Source of the DNA: Hartmannibacter diazotrophicus
GTDB taxonomy: Bacteria > Pseudomonadota > Alphaproteobacteria > Rhizobiales > Pleomorphomonadaceae
Direction: 5' to 3'
Assembly (NCBI RefSeq): GCF_900231165.1
Contig: NZ_LT960614.1
Span: 4,341,501 to 4,405,500 of the forward strand
DNA length: 64,000 bases
The first letter of the stretch is position 1; every line of letters begins with the position of its first letter. A program made the position numbers and the translations under genes. The notes below the pieces were generated by a model. It was given only the letters and a program-made list of their open reading frames with translations, was not told the DNA's origin and did not search any database. Shown one piece after another: positions 10,664 through 19,555 of this stretch.

Positions 10664-11902
10664 ATGGCAGCCACCGACGACCGTCAGGACATCGTGATCG
10701 CGGGCGGCGGCTATGTCGGCCTGTCGCTGGCCCTTGCCCTTGCCCGCGCCCTGCCCGGCCTGAAGGTCGCGCTCGTCGACGCCCGCCCGCCCCAGACCGA
10801 TCCGGAGGAAGCCGCCAAGGATCTGCGCGCCTCCGCCATCGCCGCCGCGGCCCGGCGCATGCTCGCCTCGCTCGGCGTCTGGGAGGCCATCGAGCCGCAC
10901 TCCCAGCCGATCCTCGACATGATCATTACGGATTCGCGCCTCGACGACCGTGTGCGCCCGGTCTTCCTGACCTTCGACGGACGGACCGACGACGGCGAAC
11001 CCTTCGCCCACATGGTGCCAAATGCCGTGATGGTGCGCGCCCTTGCCATCGCCGCGACCGAGGCCGGCGTGACGATCATCGCCCCCGACCGGGTGGTGAA
11101 TTTCGTCGTCGAGCCGGGCCGCGCGGTGGCATCGCTCGCTTCGGGCGGGACACTCTCGGCAAGCCTGCTTGTCGCCGCCGACGGCGTGCGCTCGCGCATC
11201 CGGACCCTCGCCGGCATCCGCACCTCGTCCTGGAGCTACGGCCAGTCCGGCATTGTCACGACCATCGAGCACGAATATCCACACGAAGGCCGGGCGGAAG
11301 AGCATTTCCTTCCCTCCGGGCCCTTCGCGACCCTGCCGCTGCCCGGCAACCGGTCGTCGCTTGTCTGGTCGGAAAAGACCGCGCTCGCCGAGCGGCTGGT
11401 GAAGGACGATTTCCTCTTCGAGAGCGAACTGATGCGCCGTCTCGGCCACCGCTTCGGCGAGGTGAAGGTGATCGGCCAGCGCGCCGCCTTCCCGCTGGGG
11501 CTGACGCTGGCCCGCGACTTCGTCCGCCCGCGCCTTGCGCTTGCCGGCGATGCCGCCCACGGCATCCATCCGATCGCAGGCCAAGGGCTCAACATGGGCT
11601 TTCGCGACGTGGCGGCGCTGGCCGAGGTGCTCGTCGAGGCCATCCGCCTCGGGCAGGACCCCGGCGCCCTCGATGTCCTGGAGCGCTACCAGACCTGGCG
11701 CCGCTTCGACACGGTCGAGATGGCCGTCGTCACAGACATCCTCAACCGCCTCTTTTCCAACGACATCGCGCCGGTCCGCATGATTCGCGACATCGGGCTC
11801 GGCCTCGTCGACCGGCTTCCGCGCCTCAAGAAGCATTTCATCAAGGAAGCCGCCGGCGACAGCGGCGACATGCCGAAGCTTCTGGCGGGTCACGCCATCT
11901 GA
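10664..11902 (+). CDS. UbiH/UbiF-family FAD hydroxylase (ubiquinone biosynthesis)
   Basis: A 412-residue flavoprotein monooxygenase of the ubiquinone-ring hydroxylase family. It has the dinucleotide motif IVIAGGGYVGLSLALALA at residues 11-28, a central DGVRSRIR (the DG motif), and the FAD-ribityl motif LALAGDAAHGIHPIAGQGLN near residue 296. It probably inserts a hydroxyl into a polyprenyl-phenol intermediate. Which ring carbon cannot be told: rhizobial UbiH/F/L paralogs are not separable by eye. ATG at 10664 lies after GGAACAGGATC. Confidence 0.88.
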   Translation: MAATDDRQDIVIAGGGYVGLSLALALARALPGLKVALVDARPPQTDPEEAAKDLRASAIAAAARRMLASLGVWEAIEPHSQPILDMIITDSRLDDRVRPVFLTFDGRTDDGEPFAHMVPNAVMVRALAIAATEAGVTIIAPDRVVNFVVEPGRAVASLASGGTLSASLLVAADGVRSRIRTLAGIRTSSWSYGQSGIVTTIEHEYPHEGRAEEHFLPSGPFATLPLPGNRSSLVWSEKTALAERLVKDDFLFESELMRRLGHRFGEVKVIGQRAAFPLGLTLARDFVRPRLALAGDAAHGIHPIAGQGLNMGFRDVAALAEVLVEAIRLGQDPGALDVLERYQTWRRFDTVEMAVVTDILNRLFSNDIAPVRMIRDIGLGLVDRLPRLKKHFIKEAAGDSGDMPKLLAGHAI

Positions 11903-12167
11903 CGGGAACCTGCCCCACGGACAAGGACTTGCGGGCGCCGGGTTGAGAGCTTGACAACCAAAACGTCAAGTCGCGGCGTCATGACGCGCCATTCATTTGA
12001 CATGCTCACCGGTATGGTCAGAAATGCGCGCGAGCCGATGCGGGCCGAGGCCGGCATCCGGTCTGCGCTGCCGCTGTCACCGTTTTTTTGCTACCAATTG
12101 ATTTGATCAGGGTCCCGGAGCCAGATCGACGAACGTGTCGGAAGCTCCGCTCTGGAGGGGGAAATCG

Positions 12168-13622
12168 ATGCTTCGCCGTCTGTCGGCCATTTCACTGGCC
12201 ACACTTGTCGTCGCCGCAGGCCCGGCCTATTCCGCTGAGATCACCGCCGACGGCGCCAAGGCGCTAGCCGACGAATTCGCCCGCTACATCGGCAAGGACG
12301 CCTTCGACAAGGGCTATGTGTCGATCACGCCGCGCGGCGAGAGCTATCTGGTGACGCTCGACACGGAAAAGCTCGTCAAGCTGGTTCCGAGCGAGTCCGG
12401 CTCTGTCACGGTCGACGGAAAGGCCGCCTTCACGGCCGAGCCGCTCGATGACGGCACCTGGCGCGTGCGCAACGACTCCACGCCCTCCTCCGTGACGATG
12501 ACGCTCAACCCGCCGCACGGACCGGAGACCTTCACCTACACCTTCGACGGCCCGATCGACGGCGACGGCATCTTCGATCCGTCCCTCGGTGTCTTCCGCT
12601 CCTACACCGGTCGCAGCAACGGCTTCAGCATGACCGGGCCCGGCGTTCAGGCCGAAGAGAAGAACATCTCGGTGACGATGTCCGGCACGGCCGTTAGCGA
12701 CGGCGTCTCCGATATCGAGGGGAATGCGGGCATCGACAGCCTCGACGAAACCTTCACGATCCCCGACGCTCCGCCGATGCAGCTTTCGGTCCGGCAGATC
12801 GGCCAGGACTTCGCCGTCAAGGCGCTCAAGGGCCGGGCGATCCTCGATCTTCTGGCCTTCATCGTCGCCCACAACAAGGAAGACAAGCTGGCCGCGGAAA
12901 ACGAGAGCGAGTTCAAGTCGCTGGTCAATGCCGCCCTGCCGCTCTTCGATCATCACGACCAGACCCTCAGCATGGCCTCGCTGGCCGTCGAATCGCCGAT
13001 GGGTCCCGTGACCATGGACAACTTCGGCATGCGCTTCGCCATGTCGGGCCTCGTTGCCAAGGCAGAAATGAGCCTCGGTGTGAAGGCCGAGAATCTGGCC
13101 TTCCCGCCAGTCGGCATTCCACCGTGGGCCGTGCAGCTCGTCCCGACGGCCTTCGATGTCGGCCTGGGCGTCGACGGCATGGACCTGGAGGCCCCCTCGA
13201 AGCTCTTCGTCAGCGAGATGGACATCAACGATCCCAAGCCTGTCACACCGCAGGTGGAGGAGCAGCTTGCCAAGCTGGCACTGCCGACCGGCAAGGTGCA
13301 TGTGACGATCCAGCCGACCACCGTGTTGTCGTCCCTTTATACGGCCAATGCCACGGGTGATTTCGACATCGTGCCGGCCGAGCCGCAGCCGATCGTCGAG
13401 GGCACCGCGACGATCACGATGAAGGGCCTCGACGAAACCATGGCCGCCATTCAGGCCGAGGCCGCCAACGATCCCGAGGCGGCGGGAGCGGCCATGGGCC
13501 TCACCTTCGCCAAGGGCCTCGCCAAGACCAATCCCGACGGCAGCGCCACCTGGGAGATCGCCGTCGCCGCCAACGGCTCGGTGCGGATCAACGGCCAGAT
13601 GATGGTTCCGCCCTCGCGCTGA
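12168..13622 (+). CDS. Secreted protein of unknown function, possibly DUF2125
   Basis: A 484-residue exported protein. ATG at 12168 follows GGAGGGGG and begins a Sec signal (MLRRLSAISLATLVVAAGPAYSAE). An alternative GTG 33 bp upstream would bury the signal. The mature part has no cysteine-rich or catalytic motif and is made of alternating beta-like segments. It contains repeated phrases such as ITPRGESYLVTLDTEK and a late VHVTIQPTTVLSSLYTAN. General look and length recall the DUF2125 family of alphaproteobacteria; this is inference without a profile search. It is monocistronic, followed by a terminator. Confidence 0.75.
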   Translation: MLRRLSAISLATLVVAAGPAYSAEITADGAKALADEFARYIGKDAFDKGYVSITPRGESYLVTLDTEKLVKLVPSESGSVTVDGKAAFTAEPLDDGTWRVRNDSTPSSVTMTLNPPHGPETFTYTFDGPIDGDGIFDPSLGVFRSYTGRSNGFSMTGPGVQAEEKNISVTMSGTAVSDGVSDIEGNAGIDSLDETFTIPDAPPMQLSVRQIGQDFAVKALKGRAILDLLAFIVAHNKEDKLAAENESEFKSLVNAALPLFDHHDQTLSMASLAVESPMGPVTMDNFGMRFAMSGLVAKAEMSLGVKAENLAFPPVGIPPWAVQLVPTAFDVGLGVDGMDLEAPSKLFVSEMDINDPKPVTPQVEEQLAKLALPTGKVHVTIQPTTVLSSLYTANATGDFDIVPAEPQPIVEGTATITMKGLDETMAAIQAEAANDPEAAGAAMGLTFAKGLAKTNPDGSATWEIAVAANGSVRINGQMMVPPSR

Positions 13623-13644
13623 ATTGAGGCGTCCGAGAACGAAA

Positions 13645-13671
13645 AAAGGCCCGGTCGATGACCGGGCCTTT
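13645..13671. terminator. Bidirectional terminator
   Basis: An 11-bp perfect stem AAAGGCCCGGT / ACCGGGCCTTT with a five-base loop stands between the converging secreted-protein gene and pyc. A-rich sequence precedes it and T-rich sequence follows. Confidence 0.85.
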
Positions 13672-13691
13672 CCTGTTTCTGCCGATGGGGT

Positions 13692-16600
13692 CTATCCCTC
13701 GTAGACGACCAGAAGATCCTTGGCGTCGATCTGCGAGCCGGCATGAACGGCAACCTCGGCGATCGTGCCGTCGCGCTCCGCATGGATCGAGGTCTCCATC
13801 TTCATCGCCTCGATGGAGAGGAGAACGTCGCCCGCCTTCACCGCCTGCCCCGGCTTGACCGCGAGCGTCGAGACGACGCCCGGCATCGGTGCCGCCACGT
13901 GGTTGGGGTTGGTCGGATCGGCGGTGCGCTTGACACCGATGCCAGCGGCCGCCGCGGCCCGATCCGGAACCTTGACCATGCGCGGCTGGCCGTTCAATTC
14001 GAAGAAGACCCGAACCATGCCGTCTTCGTCCGTCCGGCCAATCGCCTGACAGCGGATCACGAGCGACTTGCCCTGCTCGATCTCGACCGAGATCTCCTGC
14101 TCTTCGGGAAGGCCGTAGAAATAGACCGGCGTCGGCAGGGCAGAGGTCGGGCCATAGATATCGGCAAGCGCCGCGTAGTCGGTGAAGACCTTCGGATACA
14201 TCAGGTAGGAGGCGATCTCCGTGCCCGTCGGGCCTTCGACGCCCGGCTTGCCGCTGAGGTCTTTCTTGATGGCGTCGAGATCGACCGGCGGCAGCATCTT
14301 GCCGGGACGTTCCGTCACCGGCGCCTCGCCCTTCAGGATCTTCTTCTGAAGCTCCTTCGGCCAGCCACCCGGCGGCTGTCCAAGCTCGCCGCGGAAGAGC
14401 ATCACGACACTGTCCGGGAAGGCGACGTCGCGCTTGGGGTCCTCAACATCGGCGACGGTCAGCCCGGAGGAAACCATCATCAGCGCCATGTCGCCGACGA
14501 CCTTGGACGACGGCGTGACCTTGACGATGTCGCCGAACATCTTGTTGACCGCCGCATAGGTCTCCGCAACCTCGTGCCAGCGTCCATCGAGGCCAAGCGA
14601 GCGCGCCTGCTCCTTGAGATTGGTGAACTGGCCGCCCGGCATTTCGTGCAGATAGACCTCCGCCGCCGGCCCCTTGAGGTCGGATTCGAAGGCCGCGTAC
14701 TGCTGACGCACAGTCTCCCAGTAGACCGAAATGTCCCGGGTCACCTTCTGGTCGAGCCCCGTCGCATATTCGGTGCGCTCCAGAGCGGCAACCAGCGAAC
14801 CGAGGGACGGCTGCGAGGTCAGGCCCGAAAGGCCGTCCATCGCGGCATCCACCGCGTCGACGCCCGCCTCGACCGCCGCGAGAACGCTCGCCGCAGAAAT
14901 TCCCGACGTGTCGTGCGTGTGGAAATGCAGCGGCAGGTCGGTCTGTTCGCGCAGCGCCTTGAACAGCACCTTCGCCGCGTTCGGCTTCATCAGGCCGCCC
15001 ATGTCCTTGATGCACAGGATATGGCAACCGGCCGCTTCCAGCTGTTTGGCAAGGTCGAGATAATATTTGAGATCGTATTTCGACCGTGCCGGGTCCAGCA
15101 TGTCGCCGGTGTAGCAGATCGCGCCCTCGCAGAGCTTGCCGGTCTCCAGGATCGCGTCGATGGAGACGCGCATGCTCTCCACCCAGTTGAGGCAGTCGAA
15201 GACGCGGAAGAGATCGACGCCATTCGCGGCCGCTTCCTTGATGAAGAATTCGACCGCGCTGTCGGGATAGCTCATGTAGCCGACGCCGTTCGCTCCGCGC
15301 ACAAGCGCCTGCAGGAGGATGTTCGGCGCCTTGTCGCGAACGAGATGCAGCCGCTCCCACGGGTCTTCGGTGAGGAAGCGCATCGAGACGTCGAAGGTCG
15401 CCCCGCCCCAGCATTCCAGGGAAAAGAGCCCCGGCAGGCCGCGCGCATAGGCGTCCGCAATGCCGACGATGTCGTGGGTGCGGATGCGGGTGGCGAGCGC
15501 CGACTGGTGGCCGTCGCGCATCGTCGTGTCGGTGATGAGGGTCCGCTTCTCGGCCCGCATCCAGTCCGCGAACTTCTTCGGGCCGAGTTCCTTCAGGAGA
15601 TCGCGCGTGCCCTTCTGGATCTCCGTCTTGTAGACGGGCGCCTGGGGCTTGCGTGCGTGGGCCGGAGGCGCGGGACGATTGCGCGTCTCCGGATGGCCGT
15701 TGACGGTCACGTCGGCGATGTAGGTCAGGAGCTTGGTCGCGCGGTCGCGGCGCCGGACCTGATCGAACAGCTCCGGCGTCTCGTCGATGAAGCGGGTGGT
15801 GTAGGTGTTGTCGTGGAATTTCGGGTTGGTGATGATGTTTTCGAGGAAGGCGAGGTTGGTCGCGACACCGCGGATGCGGAACTCGCGCAGCGCCCGGTGC
15901 ATGCGCTGGATCGCCTCGTCCGCCGTCGGCGCCCAGGCCGTCACCTTTTCCAGCAGCGGATCGTAGAAGCGGGTGATCACCGCGCCCGAATAGGCGGTGC
16001 CGCCGTCGAGACGGATGCCGAAACCGGTCGCGCCGCGATAGGCGGTGATGCGACCATAGTCGGGAATGAAATTCTGTTCCGGGTCTTCCGTCGTGATGCG
16101 GCACTGCAGGGCATGGCCGTTGAGGACGATCTTGTCCTGCGCTGGAACGCCCGATTCCGGCGTGCCGATGGCGGCGCCGTCGAGGATGTGGATCTGCGCC
16201 TTGACAATGTCGATGCCGGTCACCTCCTCGGTGACCGTGTGCTCGACCTGGATGCGCGGATTGACCTCAATGAAGTAGAAGGCGCCGGTGTCGGCATCCA
16301 TCAGGAACTCGACCGTGCCCGCGCCGTAGTAGTCCGTCGCCTTGGCGATCTTCAGGCCGTAACCCGTCAGTTCGGCGCGCTGGCCGTCCGTGAGGTAGGG
16401 CGCGGGCGCGCGCTCCACGACCTTCTGGTGGCGCCGCTGCACCGAGCAGTCGCGCTCGAAGAGATGGACGACGTTGCCGTGCTTGTCGCCGAGAATCTGC
16501 ACCTCGACGTGACGGGCGCGCTCGACCAGTTTCTCCAGATAGACCTCGTCCTTGCCGAAGGCGGCCTTCGCCTCGCGCTTGGCGGTGATCACGTCCTTCA

Positions 16601-17138
16601 GGAGTTGCTCTTCGTCGCGGATGACGCGCATGCCGCGCCCACCGCCGCCCCAGGACGCCTTCAGCATCACCGGATAGCCGACGCGCAGCGCCTCGGACTT
16701 GACGACCTCCAGATCGTCGGGCAGCGGATCGGTCGCCGGCATCACCGGAACACCGGCGGCAATCGCCAGGTTGCGCGCTGCGACCTTGTTGCCGAGCTTG
16801 CGCATCGTGTCCGGCGAGGGACCGATGAACGTGATGCCGTTCTCGGCGCAGGCCTCGGCGAACTCCGGACTTTCAGAAAGAAGACCGTAACCAGGGTGAA
16901 TGGCGTCGGCCCCGCTTTCCTTGGCGACCCGGATGATCTCGTCGATCGAGAGATAGGCCTCGATCGGCCCCATTCCCTTGCCGATCTGGTAGGCCTCGTC
17001 GGACTTGAACCGGTGCAGGGCGAGCTTGTCTTCCTCGGCAAAGACGGCGACCGTCTTGAGCCCCAATTCGTTGGCCGCGCGAAAGACGCGGATAGCGATC
17101 TCGGACCTGTTTGCCACCAGAATTTTGCTGATTGCCAC
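13692..17138 (-). CDS. pyc: Pyruvate carboxylase
   Basis: A 1148-residue single-chain biotin enzyme making oxaloacetate from pyruvate, bicarbonate and ATP. Order of domains: biotin carboxylase (residues about 1-460; ILVANRSEIAIRVFRA, WGGGGRGMRV, ERDCSVQRRHQKVVE), carboxyltransferase (TDTTMRDGHQS, RVFDCLNWVESM, HFHTHDTSG), the tetramerisation region, and a C-terminal biotinyl domain with biotinyl lysine K1113 in EAMKMET. Length is that of bacterial and eukaryotic pyc. It is the anaplerotic enzyme for growth on sugars and C3 compounds. A 233-bp gap separates it from opgH upstream. Confidence 0.97.
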   Translation of the reverse strand: MAISKILVANRSEIAIRVFRAANELGLKTVAVFAEEDKLALHRFKSDEAYQIGKGMGPIEAYLSIDEIIRVAKESGADAIHPGYGLLSESPEFAEACAENGITFIGPSPDTMRKLGNKVAARNLAIAAGVPVMPATDPLPDDLEVVKSEALRVGYPVMLKASWGGGGRGMRVIRDEEQLLKDVITAKREAKAAFGKDEVYLEKLVERARHVEVQILGDKHGNVVHLFERDCSVQRRHQKVVERAPAPYLTDGQRAELTGYGLKIAKATDYYGAGTVEFLMDADTGAFYFIEVNPRIQVEHTVTEEVTGIDIVKAQIHILDGAAIGTPESGVPAQDKIVLNGHALQCRITTEDPEQNFIPDYGRITAYRGATGFGIRLDGGTAYSGAVITRFYDPLLEKVTAWAPTADEAIQRMHRALREFRIRGVATNLAFLENIITNPKFHDNTYTTRFIDETPELFDQVRRRDRATKLLTYIADVTVNGHPETRNRPAPPAHARKPQAPVYKTEIQKGTRDLLKELGPKKFADWMRAEKRTLITDTTMRDGHQSALATRIRTHDIVGIADAYARGLPGLFSLECWGGATFDVSMRFLTEDPWERLHLVRDKAPNILLQALVRGANGVGYMSYPDSAVEFFIKEAAANGVDLFRVFDCLNWVESMRVSIDAILETGKLCEGAICYTGDMLDPARSKYDLKYYLDLAKQLEAAGCHILCIKDMGGLMKPNAAKVLFKALREQTDLPLHFHTHDTSGISAASVLAAVEAGVDAVDAAMDGLSGLTSQPSLGSLVAALERTEYATGLDQKVTRDISVYWETVRQQYAAFESDLKGPAAEVYLHEMPGGQFTNLKEQARSLGLDGRWHEVAETYAAVNKMFGDIVKVTPSSKVVGDMALMMVSSGLTVADVEDPKRDVAFPDSVVMLFRGELGQPPGGWPKELQKKILKGEAPVTERPGKMLPPVDLDAIKKDLSGKPGVEGPTGTEIASYLMYPKVFTDYAALADIYGPTSALPTPVYFYGLPEEQEISVEIEQGKSLVIRCQAIGRTDEDGMVRVFFELNGQPRMVKVPDRAAAAAGIGVKRTADPTNPNHVAAPMPGVVSTLAVKPGQAVKAGDVLLSIEAMKMETSIHAERDGTIAEVAVHAGSQIDAKDLLVVYEG

Positions 17139-17371
17139 GCCATCCTCCTCACGCGCCGCTGATGTCCTGCCGACAGTCGCAGAAGAGACCGCCGGGCCAT
17201 ATCAGTCGAATTCAAGTTTTCAGAACAGCTATTTGGGTCTGCGGCCATAAAAGCCGCACACCGGTGCCCCGCTGCATGATCGTTCAGTGTTAGCGTGTTT
17301 TTGCGTTTGCGAAAAGCATCTTGCAACGCGGCATAGCGGTCGGCCACGCAAGGCGGCGCCGCGCCATCCTG

Positions 17372-19555
17372 TCAGCCCTTTGGGCTCTCCACTTCGGGCA
17401 GCGCGGCCATCGCCTGAAGCAGCCTCGGGGTCGCCAGGACGATGGCTTCTTCCTTGGCGTTGAGGAAGGTTGCCGCCTCGCGGATGCTCTCCGCCTCGCC
17501 GATCTTTGCGGCGGCCATTGCCTCCACCGGATCGACGGCGCCGCGCCGGCGCGGCAGCACCCGGTCGGCAAAGGCGAGGTGCCGGGCAAGAAGGTCCGGA
17601 TCGGACACCGTCTCGGCAAAGCTCGGCGCCTTGAGCACGGCCGCCTCGTAGGACGGCCGCACCGCCAGCATGTCCTCGCGGATCGGCGGCGGATTGGATT
17701 CCTCCGGAATGCGCAGGATGCCCATCTTCTTGAAGGCCCGGCCGATCGAGGCCGATCCGGTCAGACCCGACAGGGGAACGGCAAGGATGAGGCCCGTGAC
17801 CGCCGGCGAGAGCCAGGCAAGAAGAATCCAGGAATCGGCCAGCGCCGCGCCACCCAGGATGAAGCCCGACAGGACGTGCCACTTGTGACGCCGGATGAGG
17901 TCGGTGAGCGGCACACCGCCGTCGTCGCGTCGCTGCGGGTTCCAGCCCGCGTCACGCCTGAGCAGAATCTGCACGATGGCGCCGGTGTGGATCAGCATCA
18001 TGATCGGGGCGACGAGCGCGGAAAGGATCATCTCGGCAAGGAAGCTGACGAGAACGCCGAAAAAGCCTCCCGCCGCCTTGCGGGCCTTGCCGTCGGAAAG
18101 GAAGGCGACGAGCCCGAGGATCTTCGGCGTGAAGAGAACGCCCATCGTCAGCACGAAGAGGCCGAGCGCGCGCTCCGGATCGATGCGCGGCCAGGACGGG
18201 AAAAGCTGGAAGTCGGACGAGAAATACTCCGGCCGGATGAAGTGGGCCTGGAGGGCAAGGACGAGGCCGGCGATGAGCAGCATCAGCCACAGCGGCGAGG
18301 TCGCATAGGACAGGATGCCGGTCAGGAGATGGCTTCGGCTCACCCAATGCAGCCCGCGCGCCGCAATCAAGCGCGAATGCTGCAGGTTGCCCTGGCACCA
18401 GCGCCGGTCGCGCACGGCAAGGTCGATCAGCGACGGCGGGCTTTCCTCGAAGGACCCGGACAGATCGTCGGCGATGATGACGTTCCATCCCCCGCGCCGG
18501 ATCAGCGCCGCCTCCACGAAATCGTGGCTCATGATGTGGCCGCCGAAGGGCGGAGCGCCCGGCAGGTCCGGCAACCCGGCGCAATTAGTGAAGGCCTCCG
18601 TGCGGATGATCGCGTTGTGGCCCCAGAAGTTGCCTTCCTTCTGCACCCACCAGGACAGGCCCGTTCCGACCACCGGCCCATAAACGCGGCCGGCGAACTG
18701 CTGGATGCGAGCCATCAGCGTCGTTCCGCCAACGAGCACAGGGATCGTCTGGATCAGCCCGGCGTCCGGATCGGCCTCCATGCGCCGGGCAAGCTCGACC
18801 ATCGTCTCGGCGTCCATGAGGCTGTCGGCGTCCAGAACGAGGAGATGCTCGTAGGCCCCGCCCCAGCGGCGGCAGAAGTCGGCCACATTGCCGGCCTTGC
18901 GCCCCGTGTTCTGGCGCCGGCGACGGTAGAAGAGCCGCGTGCGCCCGCCGAGGCGCTGGCGCGCAAGCGCGAGCCCTTCCTCTTCCTGCAAGGCGACGGC
19001 GGCGTCGGTGGTATCGGCAATGACGAACCAGTCGAACGCATCGCCCTCGCCAAGGGCATCCACGGCCCGGATCATGGATTCCAGTTCGGCAAAGACGCGG
19101 TCCGGCTGCTCGTTGTAGGTCGGCATCAGCACCGCGGTGCGCTTCTTCAGCGGCTCCTTCGATCGCTGCGGTCCCGTGAACCGCCGGCGAACGATCACCG
19201 CGAAGCCGGCGATCGCGCTCGTCATCGCGATGGCGATCCACACGAAGGTGAGCGCAAAAAGGCCGAGCACCACCTGCTCCACCGGCGTCAGGTCACCGAT
19301 GGAGAGGACGAGATACATCTCGTAGATCGCGAAGATGCTGAGGGCCAGCGCACCGCCGAGGACAAAGAAGCGTTTCGTCCAGGACGACCGCGCCGACGCG
19401 TTCACCAGCGTGCGGCGCGCGGAATAATCGAAACGCTCCAGCCGCTGGGCCGGCATGTCACGCGGCGATTCGGCAGGCATGCCCGGATCGATGCCGCCCG
19501 ACGTTACGGAAGGGCAGATCACCTCGCGCGCGACATCCTCCTTTATGCCGTCCAT
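17372..19555 (-). CDS. opgH: Glucans biosynthesis glucosyltransferase H
   Basis: A 727-residue inner-membrane family-2 glucosyltransferase that polymerises UDP-glucose into the linear backbone of osmoregulated periplasmic glucans. Two N-terminal membrane helices (residues about 60-125) precede the catalytic domain with MPTYNEQPDRVFAELE, the LLVLDADSLMD metal motif, HDFVEAALIRRGGW and DRRWCQGNLQHSR (the Q(R/Q)xRW region). Then come four or so membrane helices and a cytosolic tail. It is shorter than E. coli OpgH (about 850) mainly at the N-terminus. It overlaps the opgG stop by 13 nt, so it is translationally coupled. Confidence 0.93.
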   Translation of the reverse strand: MDGIKEDVAREVICPSVTSGGIDPGMPAESPRDMPAQRLERFDYSARRTLVNASARSSWTKRFFVLGGALALSIFAIYEMYLVLSIGDLTPVEQVVLGLFALTFVWIAIAMTSAIAGFAVIVRRRFTGPQRSKEPLKKRTAVLMPTYNEQPDRVFAELESMIRAVDALGEGDAFDWFVIADTTDAAVALQEEEGLALARQRLGGRTRLFYRRRRQNTGRKAGNVADFCRRWGGAYEHLLVLDADSLMDAETMVELARRMEADPDAGLIQTIPVLVGGTTLMARIQQFAGRVYGPVVGTGLSWWVQKEGNFWGHNAIIRTEAFTNCAGLPDLPGAPPFGGHIMSHDFVEAALIRRGGWNVIIADDLSGSFEESPPSLIDLAVRDRRWCQGNLQHSRLIAARGLHWVSRSHLLTGILSYATSPLWLMLLIAGLVLALQAHFIRPEYFSSDFQLFPSWPRIDPERALGLFVLTMGVLFTPKILGLVAFLSDGKARKAAGGFFGVLVSFLAEMILSALVAPIMMLIHTGAIVQILLRRDAGWNPQRRDDGGVPLTDLIRRHKWHVLSGFILGGAALADSWILLAWLSPAVTGLILAVPLSGLTGSASIGRAFKKMGILRIPEESNPPPIREDMLAVRPSYEAAVLKAPSFAETVSDPDLLARHLAFADRVLPRRRGAVDPVEAMAAAKIGEAESIREAATFLNAKEEAIVLATPRLLQAMAALPEVESPKG

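Noticed and set aside
13743-17162. 1139-codon open frame on the plus strand
   Set aside because: Antisense of pyc, which has all expected catalytic motifs; the shadow has none.
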